A DNA stretch of 64,000 nucleotides from contig NZ_VATA01000022.1 of NCBI RefSeq assembly GCF_005870025.1, positions 1 through 64,000 on the forward strand. The letters run 5' to 3'. Below the pieces are notes generated by a model that saw only the letters and a program-made list of their open reading frames with translations, was not told the DNA's origin and searched no databases. The DNA is from Poseidonocella sp. HB161398. Lineage in GTDB: Bacteria > Pseudomonadota > Alphaproteobacteria > Rhodobacterales > Rhodobacteraceae. Made by a program: the position numbers and the translations under genes. Each line of letters begins with the position of its first letter. Position 1 is the first letter of the stretch. Of this stretch, positions 1-9,476 are shown piece by piece.

Positions 1-618
1 GCGCTGCTCGACGTGATGATCATTTCGGACGTGACGGCCGTCGTCGACGGCGCGACCTTCGAGCGTCCGGTCTATGCCGGGAACGCGATCCAGACGGTGA
101 AATCCATTGATACCAAGAAGGTAGCGACCATCCGCACCTCGACTTTCGAGGCCGCCGGAAGCCAGCCCGCCTGCGCGGTCGAGACGGTTTCGGTGCCCGG
201 CGCGACGGGCCTCGCCGAATGGGTCGAGGACAAGCTGGCGGAGAGCGACCGTCCCGAGCTGACCTCGGCGAAGATCGTGGTCTCGGGCGGTCGCGGCGTC
301 GGCTCCGAGGAGAGCTTCGCGATCATCGGCGCGCTGGCGGACAAGCTGGGCGCGGCGGTGGGCGCCTCGCGGGCGGCGGTCGACTCGGGCTTTGCGCCGA
401 ATGACTGGCAGGTCGGGCAGACCGGCAAGGTGGTGGCGCCGGATCTGTATATCGCGGCGGGGATTTCCGGGGCGATTCAGCACCTTGCGGGGATGAAGGA
501 CTCGAAGGTCATCGTCGCGATCAACAAGGACGAGGAGGCCCCGATCTTCCAGGTCGCCGATTACGGCCTCGTCGCCGACCTCTTCGACGCCGTGCCGGAG
601 CTGACCGGGAAGCTCTGA
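1..618 (+). CDS. etfA: Electron transfer flavoprotein subunit alpha, C-terminal part (cut by left edge)
   Basis: The reading frame is open from base 1, so the N-terminus lies outside the window and 205 residues are visible. EtfA holds FAD and, with EtfB, passes electrons from acyl-CoA and other dehydrogenases to ETF-ubiquinone oxidoreductase. The visible part is the FAD-binding domain: [16 protein letters not shown] and GISGAIQH, all hallmark FAD contacts of the family, appear in the right order, and the protein ends in the usual short tail. A strong intrinsic terminator follows directly. etfB would be expected upstream, out of view. Confidence 0.95.
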   Translation, partial: ALLDVMIISDVTAVVDGATFERPVYAGNAIQTVKSIDTKKVATIRTSTFEAAGSQPACAVETVSVPGATGLAEWVEDKLAESDRPELTSAKIVVSGGRGVGSEESFAIIGALADKLGAAVGASRAAVDSGFAPNDWQVGQTGKVVAPDLYIAAGISGAIQHLAGMKDSKVIVAINKDEEAPIFQVADYGLVADLFDAVPELTGKL

Positions 619-640
619 GCGCCCCGGGACAGAGACAGTC

Positions 641-664
641 AAAGGCCCCCGCGGGGGCCTTTTT
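641..664 (+). terminator. Rho-independent terminator after etfA
   Basis: A 9-bp perfect stem (AAAGGCCCC/GGGGCCTTT) with a 4-nt loop runs into a T tract, 23 bases after the etfA stop codon. It separates etfA from the convergent gene that ends at 679. Confidence 0.9.
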
Positions 665-678
665 CGTGTCCGGGCGGA

Positions 679-1170
679 TCAGCCGCCGAAAGCGTGGTGG
701 TACTGCAGCCCGACCCGTTCCGCGCTGGAACGGAAGCCGCCATCGGGTCCGGCGCGATGGTCGATCGCCACCGAGACCGCATCGCCCGAGGGCATCCGCA
801 GCCCCACGCCCAGCCGGGTGCGCAGCGCCAGATCGTCCTTGGTGTTCACGCCATTGGCGAAATCGTAATAGCCGGGCATTGCGCTGCCCTCGACGAACCA
901 GGCGCCGCCCAGCGGCACCTCCGCCGTCACGCCGGCGCCGACCCAGAGATCGTCGATCCCGTCGAGCACCGCGCCACCGCCGAGCCTGATCCCCACCGGA
1001 CCGATTTCGCCCAGCGTGTTGCTGCGCAGATCGGCCGAAACGCTAAGATCGCGGTCGTCGCGCGCCGAGCCCGGGTCGCTCTGGCCGAGGCCGAAAACCG
1101 CTTCGCCGGCCATGGCCTGGGCGGCGAGAAAAAGGCCCGCAAGGGCCGATAGTGCCGGAAGAATCCGCAT
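679..1170 (-). CDS. Exported beta-barrel protein, acyloxyacyl hydrolase (PagL)-like
   Basis: 163 residues. An ATG at 1170 gives a clean signal peptide (positive MRI start, hydrophobic core, cleavage after AMA). An in-frame TTG 30 bases upstream exists but would put a charged extension before the signal. The mature part has alternating polar and hydrophobic strands with many Gly and aromatic residues and ends in an aromatic stretch (YHHAF), as outer-membrane barrels do. The order of strands and an IDHRAG segment near the C-terminus recall lipid A 3-O-deacylase (PagL-like) proteins of Rhodobacterales. The canonical catalytic His-Ser pair is not convincing, so the enzymatic role is only a suggestion. 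It is convergent with etfA. Confidence 0.55.
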   Translation of the reverse strand: MRILPALSALAGLFLAAQAMAGEAVFGLGQSDPGSARDDRDLSVSADLRSNTLGEIGPVGIRLGGGAVLDGIDDLWVGAGVTAEVPLGGAWFVEGSAMPGYYDFANGVNTKDDLALRTRLGVGLRMPSGDAVSVAIDHRAGPDGGFRSSAERVGLQYHHAFGG

Positions 1171-1218
1171 GCCTGTCCTGCCTGTCGTTCTTTTGTCCAA
1201 GAATCTGTACCGGCAGAT

Positions 1219-2403
1219 CTAGCCGCGACGGGGAAACTCCGCCAGTGGCTGCGGACCGGCTGGGCGAAGAGCCGCCTCCGCGGGCTGGGGCGCGATCTCC
1301 TCGAAGTCGAAATTGTCCAGCCGCTGCGCCCGGCGCCCGGCCTTCTCGGCGCTGGTGCGGATCTCGGCGAGGTCCTTGGCCGCCTGGCCGAAATGCCGGT
1401 CGAGATTGCCGACCCGGTCTCCCAGCCGCTCGACATCGCGGGCCAGCAGCCCGAGCTCGCGGCGGACATGGCCCGCCTGCTCGCGCATCCGCACGTCCTT
1501 CAGCACCGCGCGCATCGTGTTCAGCACCGCCATGCAGGTGGTCGGAGAAACGGTCCAGACCCGCAGCGAGAACCCCTCGCGGACGATCTCGGGGAAGCTG
1601 GCATGCAGCTCGGCATAGACCGCCTCGGAGGGCAGGAACATCAGCGCGCCGTCGGCGGTCTCGCCCTCGATGATGTATTTCTCGGCAATCGCGCGCAGAT
1701 GGCTGCGCAGGGCGGTGCGCATGTCGCGCGCGGCCACGGCCTGCTCGCGCTCGTCGCGGGCATTGCGCAGCGCCTCGTAGGCCTCCAGCGGGAATTTCGA
1801 GTCGATCACGATCGGCCCCGGCGGGTTCGGCAGGTGGATCAGGCAGTCCGCCCGCCGCCCGTTCGAGAGCGTCGCCTGCATCCGGTAGCTGTCTGCGGGC
1901 AGCGCGGATTGCACGATGTCATGCAGCTGGATCTCGCCGAAGGCGCCGCGGGTCTGCTTGTTGGCCAGGATGTCCTGCAGCCCCAGCACGTCGCCCGAGA
2001 GCTTCTCGATATTCGACTGCGCCTTGTCGATCGCCTCCAGCCGCTGCTGCAGGTCGCCGAGGCTGCGCGCCGTCCGCGTCGCCTGGCCGTGCAGCGTGTC
2101 GCCCATCGACTTGGTGACCTCCTCCAGCCGCCGCTCCATCGTCGCCAGCATGGCCGATTGCGCCACCGCCTGCGCCTCGGCGACATGGGAAAGCCCGCCG
2201 GCCAGACGCTGCTGGGCCTCGCCCAGCCCCTGGACGCGCGTGCCGACGGCCTGGATCGACTGGACCAGCGCCTCGGACTGGCGCGCCGCGCGGGAGGAGG
2301 CGCGCAGCGAGGCGAGCAGCAGCAGCACGAGCAGCCCCGCCGCGCCCGCCGCCATCCAGAGCCGCGGATCCTGCAGGTCGAAGGCCAGGGCAGCGCCGGT
2401 CAT
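1219..2403 (-). CDS. rmuC: DNA recombination protein RmuC family
   Basis: 394 residues. One N-terminal membrane segment (about residues 13-33, Leu/Ala-rich) is followed by a long coiled coil (to about residue 150) and the conserved RmuC nuclease-like domain, recognisable by [20 protein letters not shown], and the [11 protein letters not shown] and [13 protein letters not shown] blocks. The family limits DNA rearrangement and has been tied to phage or plasmid restriction, but its biochemistry is poorly defined. The start codon at 2403 overlaps the mutL stop as ATGA, so it is translationally coupled to mutL. The last 40 residues are Pro/Ala-rich and unconserved. Confidence 0.93.
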   Translation of the reverse strand: MTGAALAFDLQDPRLWMAAGAAGLLVLLLLASLRASSRAARQSEALVQSIQAVGTRVQGLGEAQQRLAGGLSHVAEAQAVAQSAMLATMERRLEEVTKSMGDTLHGQATRTARSLGDLQQRLEAIDKAQSNIEKLSGDVLGLQDILANKQTRGAFGEIQLHDIVQSALPADSYRMQATLSNGRRADCLIHLPNPPGPIVIDSKFPLEAYEALRNARDEREQAVAARDMRTALRSHLRAIAEKYIIEGETADGALMFLPSEAVYAELHASFPEIVREGFSLRVWTVSPTTCMAVLNTMRAVLKDVRMREQAGHVRRELGLLARDVERLGDRVGNLDRHFGQAAKDLAEIRTSAEKAGRRAQRLDNFDFEEIAPQPAEAALRPAGPQPLAEFPRRG

Positions 2404-4271
2404 GTGCGCCCGAAGAGCCGTTCGATGTCGGAGAGCTTCAGCCGCACATAGGTCGGGCGGCCGTGATTGCACTGGCCGGAGAGCGGCGTCGCCTCCATCC
2501 GGCGCAGGAGCGCGTTCATCTCCTGCGGCTGCATCTGGCGGCCGGAGCGGACCGAGCCGTGGCAGGCCATGCGCGACAGGACCGCGTCGATGCGGGCCTT
2601 CAGCGCATCGCCGCCAGTGCCCTCGAGCTCGTCCCAGATGTCGCGCAGGAGCTTCGCGGCATCGACATGGCCGAGGATCGCGGGCGTCTCGCGCACCGCC
2701 ACGGTATCGGGGCCGAAGGGCTCCAGCGACAGGCCGAGCCCGGCGAGGTCCTCCGCGATCTCCCGCAGCGCCTCGGCGCCCCCGGCCGGCAGGGTGACGA
2801 TCTCGGGGATCAGCAGCGCCTGGGCAGGGACCGAGCGGGTCGCGGCCTGGGCCTTCAGCTCCTCGTAGACCAGCCGCTCATGCGCGGCATGCTGGTCGAC
2901 GATGACCATGCCGTCGGGGGTCTGGGCGATGATGTAGTTCTCGTGGAGCTGCGCGCGCGCGGCGCCGAGCGGATGGTCCTGCGGCGCCTCGTCGGGCACC
3001 GGCGCGGGCGCGGGCGGCGCGGCGGGCTCGAACCGGGCCGAGGGCGCGCCGAAGCCCTCCATCGGCGGCAGATCGGGCGCGGGGCGCGGCGCAGGGGCCT
3101 GGGCCATGTAGGCGGCGGCACGGCCCTGCAGCGAGGGGCGGTCCATCTGGTAGACGCGCGGCGGCTGGGCGGAGGTTTCTTCCGGGCGGAAGGCCCCCAG
3201 CATCGCGCCGGAGACGGTGGAGGAGGCGCGGTGCCCCTCCCCCGCCAGCGCATGGCGCAGCGCCGAGACGATCAGCCCGCGCACCGTTCCGGAGTCGCGG
3301 AAGCGCACTTCGGCCTTGGCGGGATGGACGTTGACGTCGACCAGCTGCGGGTCGAGATCGACGAAAAGCACCGCCGCCGGATAGCGCCCCGAGGGCAGCA
3401 CGTCCATGTAGGCGGCGCGCAGCGCGCCGCTGAGCAGCTTGTCGCGGACCGGACGGCCATTGACGAAAAGGTACTGCGCCTGCGAGGAGCCGCGCGCATA
3501 GGTCGGCAGCGCGGCATAGCCGGTCAGGCGGACGCCCTCGCGCTCGGCCTCGACGCGGATGGCGTTCTCGATGAACTCTGCGCCGAGGATCCGGCCCAGC
3601 CGGCCATGGAGCGCGTCGAAGAGGTCGCCGGTCTCGGCATTGAGGCGCAGGACGGTGCGGCCGCCGTCCTCGCGGCTTTCGCGCAGGGTGAAGGCGACCG
3701 CGGGCTCGGCCATGGCGAGGCGGCGCACGGTATCGGCGATGGCCTGCGCCTCGGAGCGGTCGGTGCGCAGGAATTTCAGCCGCGCGGGCGTGGCGTAGAA
3801 GAGGTCGCGCAGCTCCACCACCGTGCCGCGGCCGAGCGCGGCGGGGCGCACCGGCGCCAGCCGTCCGCCCTCCACCGTGATCGACGCGGCCTCGGCGCCT
3901 GCGAAGCGGCTGGTGACCGAGAGACGGCCGACCGCGCCGAGCGAGGGCAGCGCCTCGCCGCGGAAGCCGAAGCTGTGGATGTTCAGCAGGTCGCTGCCGT
4001 CGATTTTCGAGGTGGCATGGCGCGACATTGCCAGCGGCAGATCCGCCGCGGCGATGCCATGGCCGTCATCGGTGACGCGGATCAGCGTCTTGCCGCCATC
4101 GGCATAGTCGATCTCGATCCGCCCGGCCCCGGCATCGAGCGCATTCTCGGCAAGCTCCTTCACCGCCGAGGCGGGACGTTCGACCACCTCGCCCGCGGCA
4201 ATGCGGTTGATGGCGGCCTCGTCGAGCTGGCGGATCGGTGCGGGGCTGATATTGCGGTTATGCGCGTTCAT
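2400..4271 (-). CDS. mutL: DNA mismatch repair protein MutL
   Basis: 623 residues. The N-terminal GHKL ATPase is clear: ENALDAG, DDGHGI and GFRGEALPS motifs within the first 110 residues. A Pro/Ala-rich linker spans about residues 350-430. The C-terminal half carries the metal-dependent nicking endonuclease motifs [29 protein letters not shown] and a final FGR. This is the MutL type that nicks DNA itself, as expected in organisms without MutH. The start is the ATG at 4271, 12 codons inside the longest frame, because the family begins just before the IRQLDE block. It forms an overlapping pair with rmuC downstream. Confidence 0.97.
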   Translation of the reverse strand: MNAHNRNISPAPIRQLDEAAINRIAAGEVVERPASAVKELAENALDAGAGRIEIDYADGGKTLIRVTDDGHGIAAADLPLAMSRHATSKIDGSDLLNIHSFGFRGEALPSLGAVGRLSVTSRFAGAEAASITVEGGRLAPVRPAALGRGTVVELRDLFYATPARLKFLRTDRSEAQAIADTVRRLAMAEPAVAFTLRESREDGGRTVLRLNAETGDLFDALHGRLGRILGAEFIENAIRVEAEREGVRLTGYAALPTYARGSSQAQYLFVNGRPVRDKLLSGALRAAYMDVLPSGRYPAAVLFVDLDPQLVDVNVHPAKAEVRFRDSGTVRGLIVSALRHALAGEGHRASSTVSGAMLGAFRPEETSAQPPRVYQMDRPSLQGRAAAYMAQAPAPRPAPDLPPMEGFGAPSARFEPAAPPAPAPVPDEAPQDHPLGAARAQLHENYIIAQTPDGMVIVDQHAAHERLVYEELKAQAATRSVPAQALLIPEIVTLPAGGAEALREIAEDLAGLGLSLEPFGPDTVAVRETPAILGHVDAAKLLRDIWDELEGTGGDALKARIDAVLSRMACHGSVRSGRQMQPQEMNALLRRMEATPLSGQCNHGRPTYVRLKLSDIERLFGRT

Positions 4272-4322
4272 TCCACAAGGGATAGCACGGGCGCGGACAG
4301 GCGCCAAGCGAGTCGCACGCGG

Positions 4323-4850
4323 CTATTGCGGCGGCCAGGGGCGGCCTCCCTCGGCCTCGATCCAGGCGCGGATCCAGTCCGGAACCTCGGGCGAGGGTCC
4401 GTCATGGCCCATGGCCGCCAGCACCTTTTGCGTGGGCACGATGCCATTGGCGTCGGTCACGGCGATCCGCACGAGGATCTGCGAGGTGCACTCGCCCTTC
4501 CGCCACATCGACTGGTCGAGATAGAAGAACCGGTGGTCCCAGGCGGCCAGCCGCACCCGCGACTCGACCTGGTGGAAGACCCGGACGCGGCGGCGGAAGC
4601 GCACGGAGAGCCCCGCCACGGTCATGCCCCAGCGCTGGCGCTTGAGGACGCCCCAGAGCCCGGTGCGCTTGGCCTGGACGACGCGGGCGATGTCGTAGAG
4701 CGTCAGCGTGCGGCCGTTGTTGAGCTCGAGGAACATGTCGAGATCCCAGGGCCAGATGCGGTGGGTGGTGGCATGCAGCTCCTGCGGCAAGAGCGGCGGC
4801 GCCTTGCGGTAGAGCCAGAGATCGGCGGCCATGCGGATGAACGGATACAT
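4323..4850 (-). CDS. Thioesterase-like hot-dog protein (4HBT / THEM6 type)
   Basis: 175 residues. The segment WDLDMFLELNNGRTL is the typical hot-dog entry helix with the Asp/Asn pattern of 4-hydroxybenzoyl-CoA thioesterase relatives, followed by alternating beta strands (VRFRRRVRVF, RFFYLDQSMW). Such proteins hydrolyse acyl-CoA thioesters or act as acyl-CoA binding proteins; the substrate cannot be read. A good Shine-Dalgarno sequence (GAGGTTCC on the minus strand) precedes the ATG. It lies 51 bases upstream of mutL on the same strand and could share its transcript. Confidence 0.75.
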   Translation of the reverse strand: MYPFIRMAADLWLYRKAPPLLPQELHATTHRIWPWDLDMFLELNNGRTLTLYDIARVVQAKRTGLWGVLKRQRWGMTVAGLSVRFRRRVRVFHQVESRVRLAAWDHRFFYLDQSMWRKGECTSQILVRIAVTDANGIVPTQKVLAAMGHDGPSPEVPDWIRAWIEAEGGRPWPPQ

Positions 4851-4987
4851 CGGAACCTCCTCGGATTGCCGGCAGAGGGCCAGCGCCCTGGGGGCGCGTC
4901 AAGGCGGACATCGCGTCCGTTCTTGTTCTTTTTACCATGAATGCCTAGGTGCTTGGCAAAGCGCCATTCCCGAGGAGAGTTCCGCCC

Positions 4988-5281
4988 ATGATCATGATCC
5001 TGCAACTTGTCGACCTGATCCTCAGCGTCGTCTTTTTCGTCATGATCGTTCACATCATCATGAGCTGGCTGATCAATTTCAACGTGCTGAACCTCAGCCA
5101 GCCGCTGGTCTACCAGATCTGGGACGGGCTGAACCGGCTGCTCGACCCGCTCTACCGGCCGATCCGGCGGATCCTGCCCGATACCGGGGCGCTGGATCTG
5201 GCGCCGCTGGTGGTGTTCATCGGCATCATCGCGCTGCGCGACATCATCATTCCGGGCCTCGCCCGCGGCATGATGATGTGA
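4988..5281 (+). CDS. YggT family integral membrane protein
   Basis: 97 residues with two hydrophobic spans (about residues 5-30 and 68-90). The central block with RLLDPLYRPIRRILP is the family signature, between the two membrane segments. YggT proteins are inner-membrane proteins of poorly known function, linked in other bacteria to turgor or division-associated envelope processes. An ATG at 4988 is preceded by GAGGAGAG at ideal distance, so longer in-frame starts were rejected. It is divergent from the thioesterase gene. Confidence 0.9.
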   Translation: MIMILQLVDLILSVVFFVMIVHIIMSWLINFNVLNLSQPLVYQIWDGLNRLLDPLYRPIRRILPDTGALDLAPLVVFIGIIALRDIIIPGLARGMMM

Positions 5282-5396
5282 CCGCCCGGGCCGCAGCCAG
5301 GCCCGACCCGGCTGCCGCTGCGCCCGGAAGCCCGGCCGGTCGCGGTCGGGCACGCGCCCTGCGGCGGCCGTATCGCCCCTTGGCAGACCGGGCCGG

Positions 5397-5963
5397 ATGA
5401 CCGGCGGCCTGCCCCCGCTCCGCGCGCTGCGCCATCCGCAGCCGGTGCTGGAGCATCTGCCCCTGCCCTGGCGCCGCGGATGCGGCTCCGGCCCGCTTGA
5501 GGGGCGCTTCGCCCCGGATGCGGCACTATTCCATGACGGCGGCGCTGCAGCGGAGATCCGGCTGGAGGCCCGCGCCGATGGGCTGGAGCTCTCGGCCCGG
5601 CGCTTCGGCGGCAGCTATGTCTCGCTGGCGATCGACCTGCCTGCGGAGATGGCCGCGGATCTGGGCCCCGCGCATAACCTCCGGCTGCGGCTGGCCCTGG
5701 CGGCTGGCAATACCCCCCTTCCCGGCGGCGGCTATCTGCGGCTGACGATCGAGGAGAATGGCACCCCCTGGCAGATGACCGTTCCGCTCGCCCTGGCGGC
5801 AGGCGCGCGCGTGACGCCGCTCGGCCCCGGGCCCGCGGCGCCGACCCCGGTCCCGGGCCTCTTCCGCCGCGGCTGGATCGACCTGGTTTTCACCGGCATG
5901 GCCGGGCGCGGAGTGCGGATCCCGCATCTCTCGCTCTGCCGCGCCCCCGCCCCGCATCCGTGA
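5397..5963 (+). CDS. Hypothetical protein, possibly DUF6478-like
   Basis: 188 residues, no signal peptide or membrane span. The middle shows FHDGG..AEIRLEARADG, then GSYVSLAIDLP and a later WIDLVFTGM block. This spacing resembles a Rhodobacterales-only family of unknown function (DUF6478) as I remember it, but the match is loose. The start ATG at 5397 lacks a strong ribosome-binding site. It lies between yggT and fadH, 115 and 73 bases away. GC and codon use match the neighbours, so it is probably a real lineage gene. Confidence 0.5.
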   Translation: MTGGLPPLRALRHPQPVLEHLPLPWRRGCGSGPLEGRFAPDAALFHDGGAAAEIRLEARADGLELSARRFGGSYVSLAIDLPAEMAADLGPAHNLRLRLALAAGNTPLPGGGYLRLTIEENGTPWQMTVPLALAAGARVTPLGPGPAAPTPVPGLFRRGWIDLVFTGMAGRGVRIPHLSLCRAPAPHP

Positions 5964-6036
5964 CGCCGCGTTCCGTCACGCGCGCTCTGGACAGTCGGCG
6001 CGGCCCGCGCTTCCCTCTGCCCGAGGGAGGACCGCC

Positions 6037-8061
6037 ATGACCGCTTATCCGCATCTTCTGCGCCCGCTCGAGCTGGGCCATGTGACGCTGCCCAACCGGG
6101 TGCTGATGGGCTCGATGCATACCGGGCTCGAGGAGACCGGCGACTGGGCGCGGGTCGGCGCCTTCTATGCCGCGCGCGCCGAGGGCGGGGCCGGGCTGAT
6201 CGTCACTGGCGGGCTGGCGCCGAATGCCGAGGGCGCGGTGCTGCCCGGCGCGGCGGGGCTGAGGACCGCAGAGGATGTCGCGCATCACCGCATGGTGACC
6301 GAGCGGGTCCATGGCGCGGGCGGGCGGATCGCGGCGCAGATCCTGCATGCCGGGCGCTATGCCTATTCCGACCGGGCGGTGGCGCCCTCGGCGATCCGCG
6401 CGCCGATCTCGCCCTTCCGGCCGCATGCGCTGGACGAGGCCGGGATCGAGACCCAGATCGCCGATATCGCAGCGGCGGCGGCCCGCGCCCGCGAGGCGGG
6501 TTATGACGGGGTCGAGATCATGGGCTCGGAAGGGTATTTCCTGAACCAGTTCCTGGTCGCCCATACCAACCGGCGCGAGGACCGCTGGGGCGGCAGCTAC
6601 GAGAACCGGATGCGGCTGCCGGTCGAGGTGGTGCGGCGGGTGCGCGCGGCGGTGGGCGCCGATTTCATCCTGATCTACCGGCTGTCGATGATCGACCTCG
6701 TGCCCGACGGCTCGAGCTGGGAGGAGGTCGTGACGCTGGCGCGCGCGGTGGAGGCGGCCGGGGCCTCGATCCTCAATACCGGCATCGGCTGGCACGAGGC
6801 GCGGATCCCGACTATCGCCACCAGCGTGCCGCGCCGCGCCTTCGCCTGGGTGACGAAGCGGCTGATGGGCGAGGTCGGCATTCCGCTCGTCACCTCGAAC
6901 CGGATCAACACGCCCCAGATCGCCGAGGACGTGCTGGCCGAGGGCTGCGCCGACATGGTGTCGATGGCCCGGCCCTTCCTCGCCGATCCGCAGTTCGTCG
7001 CCAAGGCGGCGCGCGGCGAGGCGGCGCGGATCGCGCCCTGCATCGCCTGCAACCAGGCCTGCCTCGACCACACATTCGCAATGAAGCTGACGAGCTGCCT
7101 GGTCAATCCGCGCGCCTGCCACGAGACCGTGCTGGTGCCCGAGCCCGCCGCGGAGCCGCTCGACATTGCGGTAGCGGGGGCAGGTCCGGCCGGGATGACC
7201 GCGGCGCTGGCGGCCGCAGAGCGCGGCCACCGGGTCACGCTCTACGAGGCGGCCGACGAGATCGGCGGCCAGCTGGTCCTCGCCGCGCGGATCCCCGGCA
7301 AGGAGGAGTTCCGCGGCCTGCTTGACTGGTTCGCGGGCGAATTGGCGGCCTCGGGCGTTGATCTGCGCCTCGGCCACCGCGTCACGGCGGAGGAGCTCGG
7401 GGCCTATGACCATGTGGTGATCGCCACCGGCGTGCGGCCGCGGGCGCCCGGCATTCCCGTGGCGCCGGGCGCCGAGGTGGTCAGCTATGCCGAGCTGCTT
7501 TCGGGCAGGGCCGCGCCCGGCAAGCGGGTGGCGGTGATCGGCGGCGGCGGGATCGGCTTCGACGTGGCGGAATTCCTGGCCCATGTCCCCGGCCAGAGCC
7601 CGTCGGAGGATCTGGCGCTCTGGAAACGCGAATGGGGCGTCGGCGATCCGCGGCAGGACCGCGGCGGGCTGCGCCCCGGGGGCGCCGAGCCCGCGCCGCC
7701 GCCGCGCGAGATCGCCATGTTCCAGCGCAGCGCCGGCAAGTTCGGCGGCTCGCTGGGCAAGACCACGGGCTGGATCCACCGCAGCAGCCTGCGCGCGAAG
7801 GGCGTGCAGATGGAGGCTGGGGTCGAGTACCTGGAGATCGGGCCCGGCGGGCTGCGCTACCGGCGGAAGGACGCGGAGCAGGTCTTTGCCGCCGACCAGG
7901 TGGTGATCTGCGCCGGGCAGGAATCCGAAACCGCTTTGGCGGATCTTGCGGCGCGGCGCCCCGCGGGCAGCACCCATACCGTCGGCGGCGCGGACTCGGC
8001 CCGCGGAATCGATGCCAAGCGGGCAATCGCCGATGCCTACCGGCTAATGCTCAAATTATGA
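6037..8061 (+). CDS. fadH: NADPH-dependent 2,4-dienoyl-CoA reductase
   Basis: 674 residues, the usual length. It reduces 2,4-dienoyl-CoA so that polyunsaturated fatty acids can enter beta-oxidation. The N-terminal half is an old-yellow-enzyme TIM barrel (PNRVLMGSMHTGLEE, QILHAGRYAY, GYDGVEIMGSEGYF). Residues about 335-354 carry the four [4Fe-4S] cysteines (CxxCxxxC then C 12 residues later), and the C-terminal half has FAD and NADPH Rossmann motifs (VAGAGPAGM, VIGGGGIGFD). GGGAGGACCGCC precedes the ATG. A LysR-type regulator follows on the same strand after 262 bases. Confidence 0.96.
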   Translation: MTAYPHLLRPLELGHVTLPNRVLMGSMHTGLEETGDWARVGAFYAARAEGGAGLIVTGGLAPNAEGAVLPGAAGLRTAEDVAHHRMVTERVHGAGGRIAAQILHAGRYAYSDRAVAPSAIRAPISPFRPHALDEAGIETQIADIAAAAARAREAGYDGVEIMGSEGYFLNQFLVAHTNRREDRWGGSYENRMRLPVEVVRRVRAAVGADFILIYRLSMIDLVPDGSSWEEVVTLARAVEAAGASILNTGIGWHEARIPTIATSVPRRAFAWVTKRLMGEVGIPLVTSNRINTPQIAEDVLAEGCADMVSMARPFLADPQFVAKAARGEAARIAPCIACNQACLDHTFAMKLTSCLVNPRACHETVLVPEPAAEPLDIAVAGAGPAGMTAALAAAERGHRVTLYEAADEIGGQLVLAARIPGKEEFRGLLDWFAGELAASGVDLRLGHRVTAEELGAYDHVVIATGVRPRAPGIPVAPGAEVVSYAELLSGRAAPGKRVAVIGGGGIGFDVAEFLAHVPGQSPSEDLALWKREWGVGDPRQDRGGLRPGGAEPAPPPREIAMFQRSAGKFGGSLGKTTGWIHRSSLRAKGVQMEAGVEYLEIGPGGLRYRRKDAEQVFAADQVVICAGQESETALADLAARRPAGSTHTVGGADSARGIDAKRAIADAYRLMLKL

Positions 8062-8190
8062 TTCATTTTTCACGCCGCTTTCGCTAGGGTTGATCCAGTT
8101 CAGGGAAAAGCTATGTCCAGGTGGAACAATCGGAAGGCGTCCGGCATCTTCCCGCTGGACGGATCGTGGGAACCAGGTAGTTTCCCAGCT

Positions 8191-8251
8191 TCGCATGATT
8201 GCGTTAACTAGGGTCTTGGCCAATACTTGGCCCTTACCTGAGATCATGCGA
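8191..8251. promoter_or_regulatory. 9-bp inverted repeat between fadH and the LysR gene
   Basis: TCGCATGAT (8191-8199) and ATCATGCGA (8243-8251) are perfect inverted repeats 43 bases apart. Between them lie two copies of CTTGGCC. The region is AT-richer than its surroundings and lies 73 bases upstream of the LysR start codon, so it may hold that gene's promoter and operator. The rest of the 262-base gap shows no gene. Confidence 0.35.
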
Positions 8252-8323
8252 TGATTTTTATGATGTTTGTACGAAAATCCCGCGTAATCAGGTTCGCGGG
8301 GGAAGGAACGGTTGGAGTGGAGT

Positions 8324-9244
8324 ATGGACAGACTGTCTGAGATGGAAGCCTTTGCCGCGGTCGTGGATCAGGGAGGATTCACCGGGGCGGCTCAGAAGCT
8401 GGGGATTTCGAAGTCGGCGGTCTCGAAACATGTCTCCTCTCTGGAGGCGCGGCTGGGCGCCCGGCTGCTGAACCGCACCACGCGGCGGGTCAATCCGACC
8501 GATGTCGGCCTGGTCTACTACGACCGGGCACGAAACGTTTTGAACGCGGCCGTGCAGGCCGATGCCGCCGTGCTCGGCATGCAGGCGGAGCCGACCGGCA
8601 CGCTGAAAGTGCTGGCGCCCGCGGATTTCGGCACCTGCGTGCTGGCGCCCCTGGTGGCGGAGTATCTCGAGCTCAACCCGGGGGTCGACGTGAACCTGGT
8701 GCTGGGCCACGACCCCTGCGAGGCGGTCAATGGCGATATCGACCTGTCGGTGTGCCTGGGCAGCAAGCCCGACAGCACGCTGCGCAGCCACAAGCTCGAC
8801 ACCGTCACGCGCCTTCTCGTGGCCAGCCCGGACTATCTCGCCCGGCATGGCAGCCCCGCGCGGATCGAGGATCTGGCGCAGCATTCGCTGCTCCATCAGC
8901 TCGAAAGCGGCGGCGATCCGTCCTGGACGCTGGTCTCGGCGAGCGGCGAGGCGCGCGTGGTGCGCAGCCGCGGCCGGCTGGCGACCAATAGCGGCACCTG
9001 CCTGAAGGACAGCGCCATCGCCGGCATGGGCATCGCCTTCCTGCCGGATTTCCTGGTCGGCGACGCGCTGGCCGCCGGGCAGCTGCAGTCGGCCATGCCG
9101 ACCCTGCCCGCCCAGACCGCGCCGCTCTATGTCGCCCATGCGCCGAGCCATGGCAGCCTGCCGCGGGTGCGCAGCTTCGTCCAGTTCCTGGTCGACGCCT
9201 ATGTCGAGGCCCCGCAGGCCCAGGCCGACCGCGCCATCGCCTGA
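8324..9244 (+). CDS. LysR-type transcriptional regulator
   Basis: 306 residues. The winged-helix N-terminus is standard (FAAVVDQGGFTGAA, LGISKSAVSKHVSSLE, RLLNRTTRRV), followed by a substrate-binding domain starting near residue 90 (GTLKVLAPADFG). ATG at 8324 is chosen because GGAG lies seven bases upstream; a TTG four codons earlier is the alternative. It is of the CrgA/DsdC-like subgroup with a short linker. Its position after fadH suggests but does not prove control of lipid-related genes. The 230 bases after it up to the convergent OmpA gene hold no clear gene. Confidence 0.92.
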   Translation: MDRLSEMEAFAAVVDQGGFTGAAQKLGISKSAVSKHVSSLEARLGARLLNRTTRRVNPTDVGLVYYDRARNVLNAAVQADAAVLGMQAEPTGTLKVLAPADFGTCVLAPLVAEYLELNPGVDVNLVLGHDPCEAVNGDIDLSVCLGSKPDSTLRSHKLDTVTRLLVASPDYLARHGSPARIEDLAQHSLLHQLESGGDPSWTLVSASGEARVVRSRGRLATNSGTCLKDSAIAGMGIAFLPDFLVGDALAAGQLQSAMPTLPAQTAPLYVAHAPSHGSLPRVRSFVQFLVDAYVEAPQAQADRAIA

Positions 9245-9476
9245 TCCGGCCGCGGGGGCGCCTGTCCCCGCTGCCCGCGCACTGGCAAGCTGCCGAAAAG
9301 CCTGTCTGGCCGGAGCCCGAGCGGAACAGCAGCCCGTCCCGCGGCCGCTATGCCAAGCACCGGAGCGCTGGCCTGCCCGGCGACCGCCCGGCAGCCAGCC
9401 AGAGCGCTCCTTTCCCTGCAGTCCGGCCTCCGCGACGTTCTTCGAGACCGGAGAGGCCCCGCCCCTCGGATCCCCG

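Noticed and set aside
2463-4940. An 825-residue plus-strand frame opposite mutL
   Set aside because: Antisense shadow; mutL motifs are complete.
5890-7977. A 695-residue minus-strand frame opposite fadH
   Set aside because: fadH shows all catalytic and cofactor motifs across the same bases; the antisense frame shows none.
8056-8247. A 63-residue minus-strand ORF downstream of fadH
   Set aside because: No ribosome-binding site, overlaps the fadH end, and its bases look like a regulatory region.
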